A stretch of DNA of 23,708 nucleotides, from assembly GCA_001953115.1 (NCBI GenBank), contig LSSL01003582.1, positions 1-23,708 on the forward strand, given 5' to 3'. The position numbers and the translations under genes were made by a program. Below are positions 22,006-23,708 of this stretch, piece by piece (the first letter of the stretch is position 1; each line of letters begins with the position of its first letter). The DNA comes from Smittium mucronatum (Eukaryota; Kickxellomycota; Harpellomycetes; Harpellales; Legeriomycetaceae). The notes beneath the pieces are model-generated. The model saw nothing but the letters and a program-made list of their open reading frames with translations. It made no database searches and was not told the DNA's origin.

Positions 22006-22105
22006 ACTTAATATGTCTCCTCCCAGAAGTATAATTTTAGAATTAATCGAACTCTTTAAAGCAAAGATTTATTGATATTATACGAGGTGAGAAGACATAT
22101 TAAGT
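22006..22105. repeat. 13-bp inverted repeat at the retroelement end
   Basis: ACTTAATATGTCT at 22006-22018 and its exact reverse complement AGACATATTAAGT at 22093-22105 are separated by 74 bp. Similarity extends weakly outward: GGGAGG precedes the motif on the reversed first arm and GGTGAG on the second arm. A related AGGAGGCATATTAAGT lies at 18068-18083. The arrangement could be the right inverted terminal repeat plus an internal complementary region, as in DIRS elements. That reading is inference. Confidence 0.6.
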
Positions 22106-22596
22106 CCCATCAACCCTAGCCCATTTATCTTTGCAGAAAGATGAAAAGGATAAAACAGTCATGTAATTTACACGCTATTTATATAAAAAAAATTAGTTCA
22201 TTTTATTCACAAATTTTTATTGGTTTGTAATTTTCGATTTAGTTTTATCCAATAAGATGGCAAAACTTAATATATAGCATTTTCAGAAAAAAATGAGCAC
22301 TTTAAATTTAAAAAAATAAAATTTGGTCATTTTTCAATTGATCATTTTCTAATTGAAAAAACAGACACTTTACAATTAAAAAAAGAACATTTTTTATTCT
22401 GAAAAGTGCTCATTTTTTAATTAATAATGATCATTTGATTTTTTATTCAAGTGGATCGTAATTAAAAAAATATAACAATTAATTCTCAGATTGATTCAAC
22501 TAGTATTTTTTTTATATAATTAGTAAATGAAGCTATAATTCAATATAACCTTAAAGTCAATTATAAGGACAAAAAAATAAAAAATTTAAATTAAAT
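22106..22596. other. AT-rich spacer between two transposon remnants
   Basis: I see no gene. The stretch contains the 16-bp inverted repeat annotated separately and shorter inverted words such as TTTTCAATTGATCATTTTCTAATTGAAAA around 22331-22359. It would include the 3' end of the minus-strand transposon that follows, but a terminal inverted repeat cannot be confirmed because the other end is outside the window. Confidence 0.45.
22288..22418. repeat. 16-bp inverted repeat, hairpin-like
   Basis: AAAAAATGAGCACTTT at 22288-22303 and AAAGTGCTCATTTTTT at 22403-22418 are exact reverse complements around a 99-bp AT-rich core that itself contains smaller inverted words. The size and form resemble a small MITE-like element or the end structure of a DNA transposon. 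No flanking target duplication was identified with confidence. Confidence 0.6.
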
Positions 22597-23708
22597 TTAA
22601 ACAAATGCATGCCCAGCCATTGAAAGGCTGAGGTTTCTATTCATCTGGAAAAAATAACCACATATATCGTTCTCTGTAATAATCATGACTGCTTCTTGAA
22701 TTATTTCCTTCAGTAAAATGCATGAGGTATACAGCTCACTTAGCTTTTGTTTAAAAATATTCTTAACCTTACTAAATACATTTTCTACTGGGTTAAGCAT
22801 GTAAGATTATGGTGATAAATTTTTTAAATTACATCCAGATCTTTCAATAATCTCCCTAATTTTTGGAGCTCCGTGTATTCTGGCGTTGTACATGATTACA
22901 TATGAGTCATTTAATGATGGTTAATCTACAAATCTTTTCACAACTTCGGAAATAAATTCAGTTAATTTCTCCAAGTTAACAGATCTATCAGTTTATATTT
23001 TATAAACCACAAATTTTTTATAATTAATAGCTAAAATAAATTTCACATTTCTTCCCCTGCTTGTAGTCAAAAAAAATGAAGTTCTTGTTCCTGATAGCGA
23101 TCTTGCCTGAGTTCTTCTTAAATTTAGATTGAACTCAGACTCGTCAAGAAATATACAATTATCTCTTTCAGCTGGAAAATTCAAGGCAAAATATGTTGCA
23201 TAATCAACTCTTTTTGATATTTTCAGGTGATTTTACTATATCAATAAGTCTATATCCCTTTTTGGAAGTTATTTTCAATCCTTTTAAACCATTATCTACT
23301 GAATTTAAAGATATTATTACCCCATGCTTTTAAAAAAGAGCTTCTCTTATTTTATTAAGGGTTATTCCAGGATCTCTGCTTATCATATTATCTATTTTTC
23401 CCAAGAAATCATCTGTAAGCTTTCATGGGTTCCTAGTAGTTTCATGAATTTCCTGATTATTGATATAAAAATATCCAATATTTGAAGCATCTGTATCATA
23501 AATCTCATTTAAAAAACTTTTATTTTGCTTTTTTTTGTTTAACTACTATCCTTCTGGTAGTGTTTTAATTGATTCCAAAAGCATCTGCAGCATCTTTTAT
23601 TAGTGTAAAATTATCAAAAAAATTGGTAAAAACTAGGTCCATTATTTCTTTTGAAAAGGTCTTTCTTTTAGATTTTGAATCGAACTCTTTACATTTACAA
23701 TAATTATA
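22597..23708 (-). pseudogene. Decayed Tc1/mariner-type transposase, runs off the window
   Basis: Read on the minus strand from the window end, a helix-turn-helix start (TLIKDAADAFGIN, TAA, NTTRRIVVKQKKAK) follows a possible Met at 23642. After a frameshift the DDE part reads NCIFLDESEFNLNLRRTQAR, with the first catalytic Asp at 23145-23143. The second Asp site reads IMYNARIH, so Asp is replaced by Tyr at 22890-22888. The third catalytic residue is the Glu of NPVENVFSKVK at 22785-22783. TAA codons interrupt the frame, for example before PSLNDSY and after NLKNLSP. The stop is at 22597-22599. The family cuts and pastes DNA at TA sites. This copy is inactive by both stops and the changed Asp. Its 5' end may lie beyond the window. 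Confidence 0.75.

Larger units (their letters stand above)
18068..22105 (+). mobile_element. Decayed DIRS-like tyrosine-recombinase retrotransposon
   Basis: In order the element has a gag-like ORF, reverse transcriptase, RNase H and a C-terminal tyrosine recombinase, the order that defines DIRS/Ngaro elements, which integrate by recombinase rather than a DDE integrase. The coding part runs from 18295 to about 21990 and is broken by at least a dozen stops and several frameshifts, so this copy cannot be active by itself. The proposed ends are tentative. A CATATTAAGT-containing motif stands at 18068-18083 (+), again inverted at 22006-22018, and in direct orientation at 22093-22105. No LTRs are visible, as expected for this order. 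Confidence 0.75.

Noticed and set aside
1..23708. rRNA genes, CRISPR arrays, bacterial-type operons or defence islands
   Set aside because: No signatures seen; the spliced eukaryotic genes and AT-rich spacers argue against a bacterial region.

Overview
The window is a piece of a very AT-rich eukaryotic nuclear genome with short spliceosomal introns. I rebuilt three intron-containing genes whose products are conserved in eukaryotes (Rad4/XPC, Tsr4/PDCD2, a Grx5-type glutaredoxin). A single-exon four-helix membrane protein and two decayed transposons accompany them. Compact genes, 70-150 nt introns, a MARVEL-like membrane protein, a DIRS-type tyrosine-recombinase retroelement and a Tc1/mariner-type transposon fit a fungus. 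The style of sequence and of the transposon proteins reminds me most of the insect-gut fungi (Harpellales, e.g. Smittium and relatives). That placement is inference from memory, not from a search.

Layout. 1-6.9 kb: a gene-free AT-rich stretch of homopolymers and short microsatellites. 6.9-7.45 kb: a stop-riddled coding-like remnant on the minus strand. 7.6-10.2 kb: promoter region and five-exon RAD4 (+). 10.2-11.3 kb: intergenic, probably the promoter side of the next gene. 11.33-11.90 kb: an intronless, GC-richer four-TM gene (+). 12.18-13.75 kb: four-exon TSR4 (-), convergent with the four-TM gene. 14.25-14.94 kb: four-exon mitochondrial GRX5-like gene (-). 14.96-18.05 kb: an uncertain small ORF, protein-like scraps and possible promoter motifs, a 35-bp tandem repeat and AT-rich spacer. 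About 18.07-22.1 kb: a heavily mutated DIRS-like retrotransposon (gag-like, RT, RNase H, tyrosine recombinase). 22.6-23.7 kb: a decayed Tc1/mariner-type transposase (-) running off the window end.

The four intact genes are ordinary housekeeping or membrane genes with separate roles: DNA damage recognition, ribosomal protein uS5 chaperoning, mitochondrial Fe-S cluster transfer, and an unknown membrane role. Nothing suggests an operon or shared pathway. I see no rRNA, tRNA, CRISPR array or defence-type cluster, and I did not find a convincing new system. The points most worth a second look are a promoter-like block shared by the RAD4 upstream region and the unexplained 15.2-15.8 kb region, the terminal motif arrangement of the retroelement, and the protein-like but unassigned segments at 14.9-15.8 kb.
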